Counted from the first letter of the stretch, positions 1 to 9,356 are shown. The stretch is 64,000 nt of DNA from Litorihabitans aurantiacus (GCF_030161595.1 NZ_BSUM01000001.1:310001-374000), one strand, 5' to 3'. Made by a program: numbers and translations. Notes: generated from the letters alone by a model not told the origin.

Positions 1-469
1 CGAGGATCCGCGAGCGGACCAGGCCGATGACGAACGCGACCTGGACGGCGACGACGGCGCCGAGGATCGCGGAGATGGCCGTCCCCGGCCGCGCCACGAG
101 CCAGTAGACGACGCCGGCGGCGCAGCCCACCACGAGGAAGCGCGAGCACAGGCCGAGCGCGCGCCCCAGGCCGGCGACGCCGTGGGCGGGGTCGGGGACG
201 CGGCGTCGCAGCAGCTGCACGAGGGCCCAGGCGGCGAGCCCGGTCGCGACGAGCGCGGCCAGCTGCCCGATCATCAGGACGGACACGCCGGGGACGACGA
301 CCTCGGCACCACCGCCTCCGCGTTCGACCTGGGCCATGCTCGCCGCGCCGGCGCCGACCAGTCCGATGCCGACCGCGCAGGCGGCCATCGCCAGGAGCGT
401 GCGGGAGACGGCGCGCACGGCGAGGCCGGCCACGACGTCGGGGTCGCTCGCCGCGGGTGTCTCGCTCAC
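1..469 (-). CDS. Multi-pass membrane protein, C-terminus off the left edge
   Basis: The first 156 codons of a minus-strand gene are present. It starts at a GTG (467-469) whose product begins VSETPAASDPDVVAGLAVRA. Four hydrophobic stretches are visible, near residues 20-40, 60-85, 110-130 and 132-150, so it is an integral membrane protein. There is no Shine-Dalgarno; instead a TACCGT box lies six bases before the GTG, matching the leaderless arrangement of other genes here. The overall look resembles small DUF2975-type membrane proteins, but I cannot assign a family and see no catalytic motif. It is transcribed away from nothing shared: the next gene, mutY, is also on the minus strand and ends 69 bp upstream of this start. 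Confidence 0.6.
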   Translation of the reverse strand, partial: MSETPAASDPDVVAGLAVRAVSRTLLAMAACAVGIGLVGAGAASMAQVERGGGGAEVVVPGVSVLMIGQLAALVATGLAAWALVQLLRRRVPDPAHGVAGLGRALGLCSRFLVVGCAAGVVYWLVARPGTAISAILGAVVAVQVAFVIGLVRSRIL

Positions 470-537
470 GTGTCCACGGTAGCCGCGGCGGGGGCCGTCG
501 GCCCGGTGGCGCACCGGTCGTCCGCGCCGATCCCGCC

Positions 538-1497
538 TCACCCGCCGAGCGCGTAGCTCCCGTCCTGCTCGCCGACCGGGCCGATCAGGCCGTCGTCGAC
601 CAGCGACGCCAGGCACCGCAGCGCCTGCTCGTCACCGCACCCGGCCGCCACCACGAGCTCCTCGCGCGTCAGGGCGCCGTCGGCCGCCCGCAGCGCCGCC
701 ATCACCCGGCCGCGGACCTGGCGATCGGTGCCGTTCCAGGCCTGCGTGCGACGGCGGTCGGCGTGCTCGTCCGCCGGCCGGCCCGCGGCGAGCCAGGCGC
801 AGGACGCCCGGACCGGGCACTCCTCGCACCGGGGCGCGCGCGCCGTGCAGACCAGGGCGCCGAGCTCCATCACCGCCACGTTCCAGCGCGCCGACGTCGC
901 GGCGTCCGTCGGCAGCAGCGCCGCGGCCGCCGCGTTCTCGCCGCGCGTGAGGTGCGGCCGCGGCAGGGCCTCGCCGCGGGTGAGGCGGCCGAGCACCCGC
1001 CGCACGTTCGTGTCGAGCACGACGGCGCGGCGGCCGTGCGCGAACGCCGCCACCGCTGCGGCGGTGTACGACCCGATGCCGGGCAGCGCGAGGAGCGCGG
1101 ACTCGTCCGCGGGGACCACTCCGTCGTGCCGATCGACGATCGCTGCGGCGCACTGCTGCAGCCGCAGCGCCCGGCGCGGGTAGCCCAGCCGTCCCCACGC
1201 GCGCAGCACCTCCGCCGTGGGCGCGGCGGCGAGGTCGGCCGGCGTCGGCCAGCGCTCCAACCAGGCCCGCCAGGGGCCCTCGACCCGGACGACGGGCGTC
1301 TGCTGCAGCATGATCTCGCTGACCAGCACGCCCCAGGGCGTGGCCGACGGCGCGCGCCACGGCAGGTCGCGCGCCGTCGCCCCGTACCAGTCCAGGAGGG
1401 TGCGGTGGAGGGCGGCGACGTCGGGAGGGGCGTCGGTTGCGCCGGCTGAGCCGGCCGTGTCGGCGCGGGTCTCGGCGGGGGCGGGGCGCGGGGGCAT
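538..1497 (-). CDS. mutY: A/G-specific adenine DNA glycosylase MutY
   Basis: Base-excision repair enzyme that removes adenine mispaired with 8-oxoguanine. The 319-aa product shows the helix-hairpin-helix glycosylase fold: the catalytic glutamate in SEIMLQQT (E61), the hairpin LPGIGSYTA (about 138-146), and the aspartate in VVLDTNVRRVLGR (D162). The [4Fe-4S] cysteines follow the C-x6-C-x2-C-x5-C spacing (C217, C224, C227, C233). Like other actinobacterial MutY proteins it is short and lacks a strong NUDIX-like 8-oxoG domain; the last 80 residues form a small winged-helix-like tail. It is divergent from the anchored protein at 1596 and stands alone. The start is the first ATG of the frame; the first 25 residues are Ala/Pro-rich and less certain. 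Confidence 0.95.
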   Translation of the reverse strand: MPPRPAPAETRADTAGSAGATDAPPDVAALHRTLLDWYGATARDLPWRAPSATPWGVLVSEIMLQQTPVVRVEGPWRAWLERWPTPADLAAAPTAEVLRAWGRLGYPRRALRLQQCAAAIVDRHDGVVPADESALLALPGIGSYTAAAVAAFAHGRRAVVLDTNVRRVLGRLTRGEALPRPHLTRGENAAAAALLPTDAATSARWNVAVMELGALVCTARAPRCEECPVRASCAWLAAGRPADEHADRRRTQAWNGTDRQVRGRVMAALRAADGALTREELVVAAGCGDEQALRCLASLVDDGLIGPVGEQDGSYALGG

Positions 1498-1595
1498 CGC
1501 GGTCGATCATGCCGCGGGTCGGGCGGTCGCCGGGACAGGCGCGACGTCGGCGTGGGCTCACCGCCGCGCGGGCGAGAGCCGCCTACGGTGTCCGG

Positions 1596-2383
1596 GTGCC
1601 GCCGTCCAAGCCCGAGCAGACGCCGCGACCCGGGCAGGGGTCGCGGCGGCGTCTGCCCGCGACGGGGCGGCTGGGCGCGAATCCGGGATCCGGGAGGTCG
1701 ACGCAGCGATCGCCGCAGGGGTCGAAGCAGCAGCCGCCGCGCCCCGGACCCGCGACCTTCCGCCGTCGCCGTCTGACCCTGGCGGTCCTCGTGGTGCTGG
1801 TGCTCGCCGGGATCGCCGCGGGGGTGTGGGCGCTCGTGGCGACGCTGGGGGTCGAGTCCGCCGACGACGCCGCGCCGGGCACGACGCCGACCTCCGGCAC
1901 GACACCCGGACCGACCGACGAGCCCGGGTCGCCCGGGGCGACCGCACCCGAGCCGAGCGAGCCCGAGACGACCGAGTACCCGCCGGGCTCGACGCCGCCC
2001 CCGCCGACGGGGTGCACGCCGGAGCAGGCGAGCATCGGTGTCGACGCCCCCGCAGCGCCCGCGTGGGCGCGGGCGTGACGCTCGCCGTCGACGTGGCGAC
2101 CACCAGCGACGTGCCGTGCCTCGTGGACCTCGGCTCGGGGGCGACGATGGTCGAGATCAGCTCCGGCGAGGACCCGGTCTGGTCCTCGGCGCAGTGCCCG
2201 TTCGCGCCCGAGTCGCGCCGCCTGCTGCTGGGGGAGGACGCCGAGGACTCGCAGTCGCTGACGTGGAACGGCACGCGGTGCGACGGCGGCGAGGTCGCCG
2301 GCGCGGGCACGTACCGGATCGTCGTCACGCACGAGCTCGACGGGCAGCGCCTCACGGGGGAGGCGACGCTGCTCCTGCAGTGA
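1596..2383 (+). pseudogene. Membrane-anchored extracytoplasmic protein, frame broken near 2047
   Basis: Unrecognised family. The product starts VPPSKPEQTPRPGQG, has an Arg/Pro/Gln-rich cytoplasmic N-terminus, one transmembrane helix (LTLAVLVVLVLAGIAAGVWA, about residues 58-85), a Thr/Pro/Gly-rich extracellular linker and a C-terminal beta-type domain with paired cysteines. The frame that carries the N-terminus stops at 2078, but its continuation, starting RVGAGVTLAVDVATTSD, lies one base off and runs to the stop at 2383. Adding one C to the C5 run at 2047-2051 joins the two frames smoothly, so an assembly error or a recent one-base deletion is likely and the intact product would be about 262 aa. 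A TACGGT box six bases before the GTG suggests a leaderless mRNA. It is head-to-head with mutY. Confidence 0.7.
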
Positions 2384-2407
2384 GCGACGCGGTGCCGCGC
2401 CGTCCCG

Positions 2408-3244
2408 TCAGCGGAACGACCCCGCCGTGATGCCCTCCACGAACCGGCGCTGCGCGATCGCGAACAGCAGGACGCTCGGGATCATCGACAGCACCACACC
2501 GGCCAGGACGATCGAGATGCTGCCGGTGCCCTGGATCCCCTGCAGCGTCACCAGGCCGAGCGGCAGGGTGAAGTTGTCCTGCGACTGCAGGAAGATCAGC
2601 GGCCGGTAGAACTCGGCCCAGAAACCCGTGAACGCCAGGATCGCGAGCGTCGCCATGGCGGGTGTGGCGATCGGCGCGTAGATGCGGCGGAAGACCTGGA
2701 ACCGGGACGCGCCGTCGACCGTGGCGGCCTCGCCGAGCTCGCGCGGCATCTGCAGGAAGTACTGCCGCATGAGGAACGTGCCGAAGGCGCTGCCGATGGC
2801 CGGGATGACGAGCGAGGCCAGGGAGTCCGCGAGACCCATCCGGGCGATCAGCACGAAGACCGGGATGATCGTGGTCTGGATCGGGACCATCATCGTGGCG
2901 AGGAAGATCGCGAAGATCGCGCCCCGCCCCGGGAACCGGACCATCGCGAAGGCGTACCCGCTCAGGGTGCACGTGATGACCTGGGCCACCACGATCAGCC
3001 CGGTCACGATCACGCTGTTCAGCACGAAGCGGCCGAGCGAGACGTCCGTGAACACGGCCGCGTAGTTGGAGAAGTCCGGGTTCAGCGGGATCCACTGCGG
3101 CGGGTTGGAGAACGACTCGGCCGGGGTGCGCAGCGAGCTGCTGAGCGTCCACAGGAGCGGGCCGAAGCAGGCGATCGCGGCCACGACGAGGACGAGGAGG
3201 CCGAGGACGCGCGCGCCGCGGCGGGCGAGGGAGGTCGCGGTCAC
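2408..3244 (-). CDS. Carbohydrate ABC transporter permease, MalG type
   Basis: Inner permease subunit of a CUT1 sugar importer, 278 aa. Six membrane helices can be followed, beginning with VLGLLVLVVAAIACFGPLLW. The cytoplasmic EAA loop, which contacts the ATPase, reads RELGEAATVDGASRFQVFRR (about residues 170-190). The GTG start overlaps the stop of the preceding permease by four bases (GTGA), so the two are translationally coupled. It is the last gene of a minus-strand operon, binding protein then MalF-like then MalG-like permease. No ATPase is present; in actinobacteria a shared MsiK-type ATPase normally energises such transporters. The adjacent GH32 gene suggests fructo-oligosaccharides or sucrose as substrate (inference). 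Confidence 0.92.
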   Translation of the reverse strand: MTATSLARRGARVLGLLVLVVAAIACFGPLLWTLSSSLRTPAESFSNPPQWIPLNPDFSNYAAVFTDVSLGRFVLNSVIVTGLIVVAQVITCTLSGYAFAMVRFPGRGAIFAIFLATMMVPIQTTIIPVFVLIARMGLADSLASLVIPAIGSAFGTFLMRQYFLQMPRELGEAATVDGASRFQVFRRIYAPIATPAMATLAILAFTGFWAEFYRPLIFLQSQDNFTLPLGLVTLQGIQGTGSISIVLAGVVLSMIPSVLLFAIAQRRFVEGITAGSFR

Positions 3245-4209
3245 GAGTAGAACACCAGCTTCCGGGAGAGCACGAACTGCACACCTGTCAGCAGGAGCAG
3301 CGCGGCGAACAGGACCATGGAGATGGCGGAGCCGTACCCGAACTGCAGGTTCTGGAACGCCGTCTGGTAGATGACCATCGTGACCGTCGTCGTGGCGGTG
3401 CCCGGGCCACCCTGGGTGAGGATGAACGGCTGGTCGAACAGCTGCATCGAGTTGATGAGGCCGATGACGCAGGCGAAGAACACGGTGGGACTGATGAGCG
3501 GGAGGGTGATGCTCGTCAGCCGGCGCACCGGTCCCGCGCCGTCGATCTCGGAGGCCTCCACGACGTCGCGCGGGACCGAGGTCAGCGCGGCGACGAAGAG
3601 GATGAAGGTGAACCCGATGGACTGCCAGACGGCCACCATCACGATCGTGACGATCGCGCCGCCCTCGCTCGTCAGCCACGGCACGTTGCTGCCGCCGAGC
3701 AGACGCAGGTAGTAGTTCACGACGCCGAAGCGCTCGTTGAACAGGTAGGACATGAAGATCGAGACCGCGGCGGCCGAGGCCAGCGCCGGCAGGTAGTAGA
3801 CGGTCCGGAAGACCGATCGGGTGAACGTCCGCGTCCGCTGCTGCACCAGGAGCGCCAGCAGCAGCCCGATCGCGACCTGGAGCACCACGATCGCGAACGC
3901 CAGCAGCAGCGTCGTGCCGAACGAGCGCACGACCCGGTCGTCGCCGGCCATCTGCGCGTAGTTGTCCAGGCCCACGAACTCGGGCGGGGAGATGACGTCC
4001 CAGCTGAAGAACGACAGCCCGAGCGAGACCAGGATCGGGCCGAGGGTGAACAGGGCGATCGCCAGCGCGGCGATCGCGATCATGCCGTAGCCGAAGGCGC
4101 TCTCGTGGCGGCGCCGGGCGCGGCTGCCCGGCGTCCGGCGCTCCGGGGCGAGGCGGTCCGGGGTGCGGCGCGACCGCGCGCTCTCGCGCGCGAGCGTCCC
4201 GGCGCTCAC
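3241..4209 (-). CDS. Carbohydrate ABC transporter permease, MalF type
   Basis: First permease of the sugar importer, 322 aa. After a basic, probably cytoplasmic N-terminus of about 40 residues it has six hydrophobic segments, starting around GMIAIAALAIALFTLGPILV. The EAA loop is visible as VPRDVVEASEIDGAGPVRRL (about residues 213-232). The ATG start overlaps the stop of the binding-protein gene (ATGA), and its own stop overlaps the next permease start, so all three genes form one tightly coupled operon. It pairs with the MalG-type permease to make the translocation pore for a sugar delivered by the lipoprotein encoded upstream. Confidence 0.92.
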   Translation of the reverse strand: MSAGTLARESARSRRTPDRLAPERRTPGSRARRRHESAFGYGMIAIAALAIALFTLGPILVSLGLSFFSWDVISPPEFVGLDNYAQMAGDDRVVRSFGTTLLLAFAIVVLQVAIGLLLALLVQQRTRTFTRSVFRTVYYLPALASAAAVSIFMSYLFNERFGVVNYYLRLLGGSNVPWLTSEGGAIVTIVMVAVWQSIGFTFILFVAALTSVPRDVVEASEIDGAGPVRRLTSITLPLISPTVFFACVIGLINSMQLFDQPFILTQGGPGTATTTVTMVIYQTAFQNLQFGYGSAISMVLFAALLLLTGVQFVLSRKLVFYS

Positions 4210-5588
4210 GGTGCCGCCCCCGCCGCGGTCTCGAGATCGATCTGCAGGCCGTCGAGCGCCGCGCGGGCGTCACCGGTGGAGATCGCCTCGGTCGTGCGCT
4301 GGTTGAGGGCGGTCGACAGGGCGTTGAAGTAGCTGGGCGCAGGGATCGGCGCCGTCTCGGGGAAGTCGACGAGCGTCTGGGAGAAGACCCGCCACCCCTC
4401 CGGTCCGGTGGTGGCGTAGCGCTCCGCGGTGGACAGCGAGCGCCGTGCCGGGGTGGTGACGTTGCCGGGGAACTGGATGTCGAACGCGTCGGGCCGCGTC
4501 ATGCGTTTCAGCACCTCCCAGGCCAGCTCGCGCTTCTGGGAGCTCTCGAGGATGGCGTAGCCGGCCGTCCCGAACAGGTGGCGCTGCGAGCGCCAGCGCG
4601 GGAAGTAGGTGACGTCGAACGTGCCCGGGGCCATCCCGGCGTTGTGCAGGCCACCGGCCCAGAACCCGCCGCCGACGCTCATGCCGACGCGCCCGGCCGC
4701 GAACAGCGCCTGCGAGGTCTGACCACCGCCGACGTCGGGCGAGGGGGCGATGCCCTCCTTCTTGAGCTCGATCATGAGCTCCAGGGCCTCGACGGCGGGC
4801 GTGTCGTTGGCGGTCGGGGCGCCCCAGTCCCAGCCGCCACCGCGCCCGGCGGCGTCGGGGTCGCCGGCGTACGCGGAGCTCCAGAGCCACTCGCCGCCGC
4901 TCGCGCGGCGCTGCTCGAGCAGGTTGCCGTCGTTGGCGTAGAGGAACGAGGTCCAGCTGCCCCACAGGCGCACGACCCAGTCGTAGGCGTTCACGTCGGG
5001 CAGTCGCGCGATCGCGCGACCCGCCTCGTAGAAGTCGTCCACGGTCCAGCTCGGGGAGGGCAGCGCCACGCCGGCCTCCTCGAACAGGGGAGGGCTGTAG
5101 AACATGTGCCCGGCGTTGTAGTCGTTCGGCAGGAGGAACAGGCTGCCCTGGTGCATCATCGCCTCAACCAGCGACGGCGAGACGTCGTCGAAGTAGTCCT
5201 GGATCTCGGGCAGGTCCCGCGTCACGAGGTCGTCGAGCGGGGTGGCCAGGCCGCGGCCGGCCATCAGCTGCACACCCTCGGTCGCCACGCTGACGATGTC
5301 GGGCCGACTGCCGGAGGCGATCTGGGTCAGGAGCTTGGCGAAGAACTCGTTCCAGTCCTTGCCGGGCGTGGCCACGACGCGCAGCTTCACGGCCGGGTCG
5401 AGCTCGCGGATCGGCTCGAGCAGTCGCGCCCGGAGCTCGTCCGCACTGCTCTGGTCGCCGAAGATCGACATGGTCAGGGTGTTCGGGTCCTGACGGGGTG
5501 CGCACCCGGCGGCGGACAGCGCCGAGAGCATCGTCAGGCCTGCGCCCGCACCGAGGAGGGTGCGTCGGGACAGGGTGGTCTGGGGCAC
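4206..5588 (-). CDS. Sugar-binding lipoprotein of ABC importer
   Basis: Extracytoplasmic solute-binding protein of the CUT1 (COG1653) family, 460 aa. The N-terminus carries a twin-arginine signal (SRRTLLGAGAG) that runs into a lipobox ending in AAGC at about Cys29, so it is probably a Tat-exported lipoprotein. The mature part starts with TLTMSIFGDQSSADELRARL and keeps the two-lobe periplasmic-binding-protein pattern with many aromatic residues for sugar stacking. The GTG start (5586-5588) follows an AAGGAG site five bases upstream. It is the first gene of the operon, and an operator-like half palindrome sits 24-37 bp before the start, facing the LacI-type regulator gene. Confidence 0.93.
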   Translation of the reverse strand: MPQTTLSRRTLLGAGAGLTMLSALSAAGCAPRQDPNTLTMSIFGDQSSADELRARLLEPIRELDPAVKLRVVATPGKDWNEFFAKLLTQIASGSRPDIVSVATEGVQLMAGRGLATPLDDLVTRDLPEIQDYFDDVSPSLVEAMMHQGSLFLLPNDYNAGHMFYSPPLFEEAGVALPSPSWTVDDFYEAGRAIARLPDVNAYDWVVRLWGSWTSFLYANDGNLLEQRRASGGEWLWSSAYAGDPDAAGRGGGWDWGAPTANDTPAVEALELMIELKKEGIAPSPDVGGGQTSQALFAAGRVGMSVGGGFWAGGLHNAGMAPGTFDVTYFPRWRSQRHLFGTAGYAILESSQKRELAWEVLKRMTRPDAFDIQFPGNVTTPARRSLSTAERYATTGPEGWRVFSQTLVDFPETAPIPAPSYFNALSTALNQRTTEAISTGDARAALDGLQIDLETAAGAAP

Positions 5589-5611
5589 CTCGCAACTCCT
5601 TCGTCACGTAG

Positions 5612-5625
5612 TTAAAACGTATTGA
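5612..5625. promoter_or_regulatory. Predicted LacI-family operator before the ABC operon
   Basis: TTAAAACGTATTGA carries one perfect ATTGA half-site around a central CG and one degenerate half. It resembles the better dyad at 6741-6754 before the GH32 gene (TCAATA/TATTGA arms). Both flank the lacI-type gene at 5702, so one regulator probably controls the transporter and the hydrolase. The site lies in the divergent 5589-5701 spacer, immediately upstream of the binding-protein ribosome site. Confidence 0.6.
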
Positions 5626-5701
5626 TAGATGATGGAAGCCCCGCTCGCCGGGTTTGTCAAGAGGGTCGCCCGGGGTCGGTACGCTCGGCGGGGGAGGTCA
5701 G

Positions 5702-6754
5702 ATGAGGTCACAACCACCGCCGCGCCGTCCGACGATGAACGACGTCGCCAGGGCCGCAGGCGTCTCGCAGGCGACCGTGTCGTTCGTGCTCAACGACCGC
5801 AGGGACATCCCGGTCGCGCCCGCCACGAGGCAGCGCGTCCTCGAGGCTGCGAGCACGCTGCGCTACCGGACCGACCGGCGGGCGCAGGAGCTGCGGATCG
5901 GGCGGTCGACGACGATCGGCGTCGTCTCCCACGGTGTCGCCTCCCACCCCTTCGCGGGCTCGATCCTGCGCGGGTTGCAGCGCGAGGCGCTGCGCCGCTC
6001 CCACGCGGTGATGGTGATCGACGTCGACGTCGAGGCGACCGCCGCCGACGTCACCGACGCCGTGGCCGGGCTAGTCGACCGCGGCGTGGGTGCCGTCGTC
6101 CACGCCTCGGCCGGGACCCGGCCCGTCCAGATCGGTGATGTCGACGGCGCCGTCCGGACCGCCTTCGTCGCCTGCTGGCCGGCCGACGGGAGTGCCCCCG
6201 GTGAGGCCCTGCTGCTCCCGGACGACCGCGGGGGCGGCCGCGCCGTCGCCGCGCATGTCCTGGGCCTGGGGCACCGCTCGATCGCGTTCCTCGGCGGTCC
6301 CGCCCGCGACCACGCCCGGCGCGAGCGGGAGAGGGGCCTCGACGAGGCGCTGGGGCTCGCGGGGCTCCCGCTCGACTCCGTCCGCCGGTTCGACGGTGAC
6401 TACGGCACACGGTCGGGGTACCGGCTCGCGGCCCGCGTGCTGGAGGGCGACGACCGGCCGTCGGCGCTGCTGTGCGGCAACGACCAGATGGCCCTGGGGG
6501 CGTACCTGGCCGCCCGCGACCTCGGCCTGCGCGTCCCGCACGACCTCTCGATCGCCGGCTACGACGACCAGGAGGCGCTCGCGAACCAGCTGGTGCCCGA
6601 GCTGAGCACCGTCGCGCTGCCGCACGACGCGCTCGGTGCGCGCGCCGCCGAGATCCTCATCGGGGACCCGCCGCCGGAGCCGGTGACCGAGTTCGTGGAG
6701 TGCGAGGTCGTCGTGCGGGAGTCGACGTCTCCGCCGCCGCTCAATACCTATTGA
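5702..6754 (+). CDS. LacI-family regulator of the fructan/sucrose locus
   Basis: Transcriptional repressor of 350 aa. The helix-turn-helix occupies the start (MNDVARAAGVSQATVSFVLN, about residues 12-31), followed by the hinge helix region and a periplasmic-binding-protein-like effector domain ending in a short C-terminal tail. The ATG at 5702 follows a GGGGAGG site at 5691-5697, which decides the start over an upstream in-frame codon. It is divergent from the ABC operon and in line with the GH32 gene 33 bp downstream. The GH32 operator overlaps its own stop codon. Effector is probably a fructose-containing sugar (inference from neighbours). Confidence 0.93.
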   Translation: MRSQPPPRRPTMNDVARAAGVSQATVSFVLNDRRDIPVAPATRQRVLEAASTLRYRTDRRAQELRIGRSTTIGVVSHGVASHPFAGSILRGLQREALRRSHAVMVIDVDVEATAADVTDAVAGLVDRGVGAVVHASAGTRPVQIGDVDGAVRTAFVACWPADGSAPGEALLLPDDRGGGRAVAAHVLGLGHRSIAFLGGPARDHARRERERGLDEALGLAGLPLDSVRRFDGDYGTRSGYRLAARVLEGDDRPSALLCGNDQMALGAYLAARDLGLRVPHDLSIAGYDDQEALANQLVPELSTVALPHDALGARAAEILIGDPPPEPVTEFVECEVVVRESTSPPPLNTY

Positions 6755-6779
6755 CCCCCGGGTGCCGGCGACGTAACGT
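6741..6779 (+). promoter_or_regulatory. Operator and promoter of the GH32 gene
   Basis: A perfect 6-bp-arm dyad, TCAATACCTATTGA, lies at 6741-6754 and overlaps the lacI stop codon. Its right arm supplies a -35 element TTGACC (6751-6756); after a 17-bp spacer comes a -10 element TAACGT (6774-6779). The ATG of the GH32 gene is only eight bases beyond the -10 box and has no Shine-Dalgarno, so the transcript is probably leaderless. A repressor bound to the dyad would cover the -35 element. Confidence 0.75.
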
Positions 6780-6787
6780 CTCGCACC

Positions 6788-8248
6788 ATGTCATCGCCAG
6801 ACCACCGGGGCTCCCGCGTCGCGACCGTCGTCGAGCCGTTCCGACCGGCTTTCCACTTCACCCCGCACCGCCACTGGATGAACGACCCGAACGGGCTGAT
6901 CCACCACGACGGCGTGTGGCACCTGTTCTTCCAGCACAACGCGGGCGGTGACGAGTGGGGCGACATCTGCTGGGGGCACGCGACCTCGCCCGACCTGCTG
7001 ACGTGGACCGAGCACGCCGTCGCGATCCCCGCCCGCGAGGACGAGATGATCTTCTCGGGCAGTGTCGTCCACGACGCCGCGGACGACTCCGGCCTCGGGG
7101 CGGGCGGCGAGGGGCCGCTGCTGGCGTTCTACACGAGCGCCTACCGCGGGCACGCCGTCCACGGCGACGACCAGGCGCAGTCGATCGCGGTCAGCACCGA
7201 CGGGGGCGACACCTGGAGCCCGTACGCCGGCAATCCTGTGCACGCCCGCGGGCGGACGGACTACCGCGACCCGAAGGTCTTCCGGTTCGACGGCACCGCG
7301 GGGGCGTGGTGGGTGATGGTCGCGGTCGACGCCGACGCGTCGCGGCTGGTGGTCAACGTCTCGGACGACCTCGTGCACTGGCGCACGACGTCGACGTTCA
7401 CCGACGATCGCGTGCCGGGTATCTGGGAGTGCCCCGATCTGTTCGCGCTCGCGGTGGACGGTGACCCCGAGCGGGTGCGGTGGGTGCTGCTGCTGAGCAC
7501 GAACGGGCCCGACGGCGGTGCGCAGCCGGTGGTGATCGGCGATTTCGACGGCGAGACCTTCGCCGCCGATCCCGAGGTACCCGTCGGCCTGCTCGACCAC
7601 GGCGCGGACCTCTACGCGGCCGCGAGCTGGAACGGCGTGCCCGGGCGTCGGGTGCTCGTGGGGTGGATGGGGCAGGCCTTCCGCGCCCCGACCGAGGGTT
7701 GGCAGGGTGCGATGTCGGTGCCGCGCGAGCTGACGCTCGTCGGCGGGCCGTCCGGACCGAGGCTGGCGAGCGCCGTCGTGGCCGAGCTGGCCGAGCGAGA
7801 GCGGCCGAGTGGCGAGCTCGAGATCGACGTCGACATCGAGGTCGTCCTGGCACCGGCGGGGATCCGGCAGCGGCGCATCCGCGCGACCCTGGCCGCGGGT
7901 GACGCCGAGGTGGTCGACCTGGCGGTGCATGCGGGCGCGCACGAGCGCACGGTCCTGCGGTGGCTCGTGGCCGAGGGCGTGCTCGAGCTGGACCGGACGC
8001 GCTCGGGCCAGATCCCGGACGAGGCGCTCACCCGTCCGACGCGGGCGGCGCTGCCCGATCCCGAGTCGCGGGTCCTCGACCTGGACGTCGTGCTCGACGC
8101 GATGAGCGTCGAGGTGCTGGCGGCGGAGGGCGTCGTCGCGCTGTCCGAGATCGTGCTGCCCGGCGCGGACAGCACGCAGGTGCGGATCGCCGCGCGCGGC
8201 GGACGCGCGCACGCGCGGGTGACGGTGTCGGACCTGGTCCCCGACTGA
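6788..8248 (+). CDS. Glycoside hydrolase family 32 (beta-fructosidase)
   Basis: Hydrolyses beta-fructosidic bonds in sucrose, inulin- or levan-type oligosaccharides; 486 aa. The five-bladed propeller motifs are intact: HWMNDPNG with the nucleophile aspartate (about D38), FSGSVV, YRDPKVF with the transition-state aspartate (about D160), and the acid/base glutamate in WECPDLF (about E216). A beta-sandwich domain follows from about residue 340. No signal peptide is seen, so it acts in the cytoplasm on sugars imported by the neighbouring ABC system; sucrose-6-phosphate hydrolase activity is less likely because no PTS gene is nearby. It ends seven bases from disA on the other strand. Confidence 0.93.
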   Translation: MSSPDHRGSRVATVVEPFRPAFHFTPHRHWMNDPNGLIHHDGVWHLFFQHNAGGDEWGDICWGHATSPDLLTWTEHAVAIPAREDEMIFSGSVVHDAADDSGLGAGGEGPLLAFYTSAYRGHAVHGDDQAQSIAVSTDGGDTWSPYAGNPVHARGRTDYRDPKVFRFDGTAGAWWVMVAVDADASRLVVNVSDDLVHWRTTSTFTDDRVPGIWECPDLFALAVDGDPERVRWVLLLSTNGPDGGAQPVVIGDFDGETFAADPEVPVGLLDHGADLYAAASWNGVPGRRVLVGWMGQAFRAPTEGWQGAMSVPRELTLVGGPSGPRLASAVVAELAERERPSGELEIDVDIEVVLAPAGIRQRRIRATLAAGDAEVVDLAVHAGAHERTVLRWLVAEGVLELDRTRSGQIPDEALTRPTRAALPDPESRVLDLDVVLDAMSVEVLAAEGVVALSEIVLPGADSTQVRIAARGGRAHARVTVSDLVPD

Positions 8249-8255
8249 GGGCGGG

Positions 8256-9329
8256 TCAGACGAAGCGGTCGATGAGGGAGGTCTCGGCCAGCCGGGAGAG
8301 ACCCTCGCGCAGGGACCGGGCGCGGACCGCGCCGATGCCGTCGACGAGCTGGAAGTCCTCGACCGTGGCGGCGAGCATGCGCTGCAGGCTGCCGAAGTGG
8401 GCGACGGCCGACTCCACGATCGGGAGCGGCAGCCGGGGGACCTGCGCCACCATGCGGTAGCCGCGCGGGGAGACGGCGGCGTCGAGCGCGTCACCGGCGG
8501 CCCCGCCGATGCCGAGCATCCGCGCGATGCGCCCGAGGTCGATGAGCGAGGTCGAGTCGATGGCCTCGAACCCGGCCAGGGCGTCCTCGAGGCTGCGACG
8601 CTCGTCCAGGTAGTCGCGGACCACGAGGTCGCGGTCGGGCGACGCGCTGCCGACGAGCTCCTCGAGCTGCAGTGCCAGCAGTCGTCCGTCGGAGCCGAGC
8701 TCGGAGACGTAGCCGGAGATCTCGAGCGCGATGCGCCGCACCATCTCCAGGCGCTGGATGACGGCGGCGACGTCGCGCACCGTGACGAGGTCCTCGATCT
8801 CGAGGGCCGAGAGCGTCCGGGAGACCTCGTCGAGGCGGGCCTTGTACCGCTCGAGCGTGGCGAGCGCCTGGTTCGCGCGCGAGAGGATGGCGCCGGAGTC
8901 CTCCAGGACGTAGCGCTCGCCCTCGAAGTAGACCGCGACGATACGCATGGACTGGCTCACGGAGATGACCGGGAGGCCGGTCTGCACCGCGGCGCGCTGC
9001 GCCGTGCGGTGGCGGGTGCCGGACTCCGACGTCTCGATCGACGCGTCCGGCAGCAGCTGGACGGCGGCGCGCAGGATGCGCGAGGCGGTCGCGTCCAGGA
9101 CGATCGCGCCGTCCATCTTCGCGAGCTCCCGCAGGCGGGTCGAGGAGAAGGCGACGTCGAACTCGAACCCGCCGGAGCAGATGGACTCCACCACCTCGTC
9201 GTGGCCGACGACGATCAGGGCACCGGTGCGACCGCGCAGGATGCGCTCGAGCCCGTCCCGGAGCGCAGTCCCGGGTGCGATGGCGCGCAGGATGCTGCGG
9301 CCGGTGGCGCCGGGGAGGAGGTCGGACAT
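8256..9329 (-). CDS. disA: DNA integrity scanning protein, diadenylate cyclase DisA
   Basis: Makes cyclic di-AMP from two ATP while scanning DNA for branched structures; 357 aa, the usual family length. The DAC domain shows DGA (residues 73-75) and RHR (106-108), the two catalytic motifs; a helical linker and a C-terminal helix-hairpin-helix region ([20 protein letters not shown]) follow. It lies directly downstream of radA, a widespread pairing, and RadA is reported to restrain DisA in several species. No Shine-Dalgarno precedes the ATG; a TAGAGT box seven bases upstream, inside the 27-bp gap after radA, hints at its own leaderless transcript. Confidence 0.96.
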   Translation of the reverse strand: MSDLLPGATGRSILRAIAPGTALRDGLERILRGRTGALIVVGHDEVVESICSGGFEFDVAFSSTRLRELAKMDGAIVLDATASRILRAAVQLLPDASIETSESGTRHRTAQRAAVQTGLPVISVSQSMRIVAVYFEGERYVLEDSGAILSRANQALATLERYKARLDEVSRTLSALEIEDLVTVRDVAAVIQRLEMVRRIALEISGYVSELGSDGRLLALQLEELVGSASPDRDLVVRDYLDERRSLEDALAGFEAIDSTSLIDLGRIARMLGIGGAAGDALDAAVSPRGYRMVAQVPRLPLPIVESAVAHFGSLQRMLAATVEDFQLVDGIGAVRARSLREGLSRLAETSLIDRFV

Positions 9330-9356
9330 GCTGCGAACTCTACGTCAGCGTTCGCG

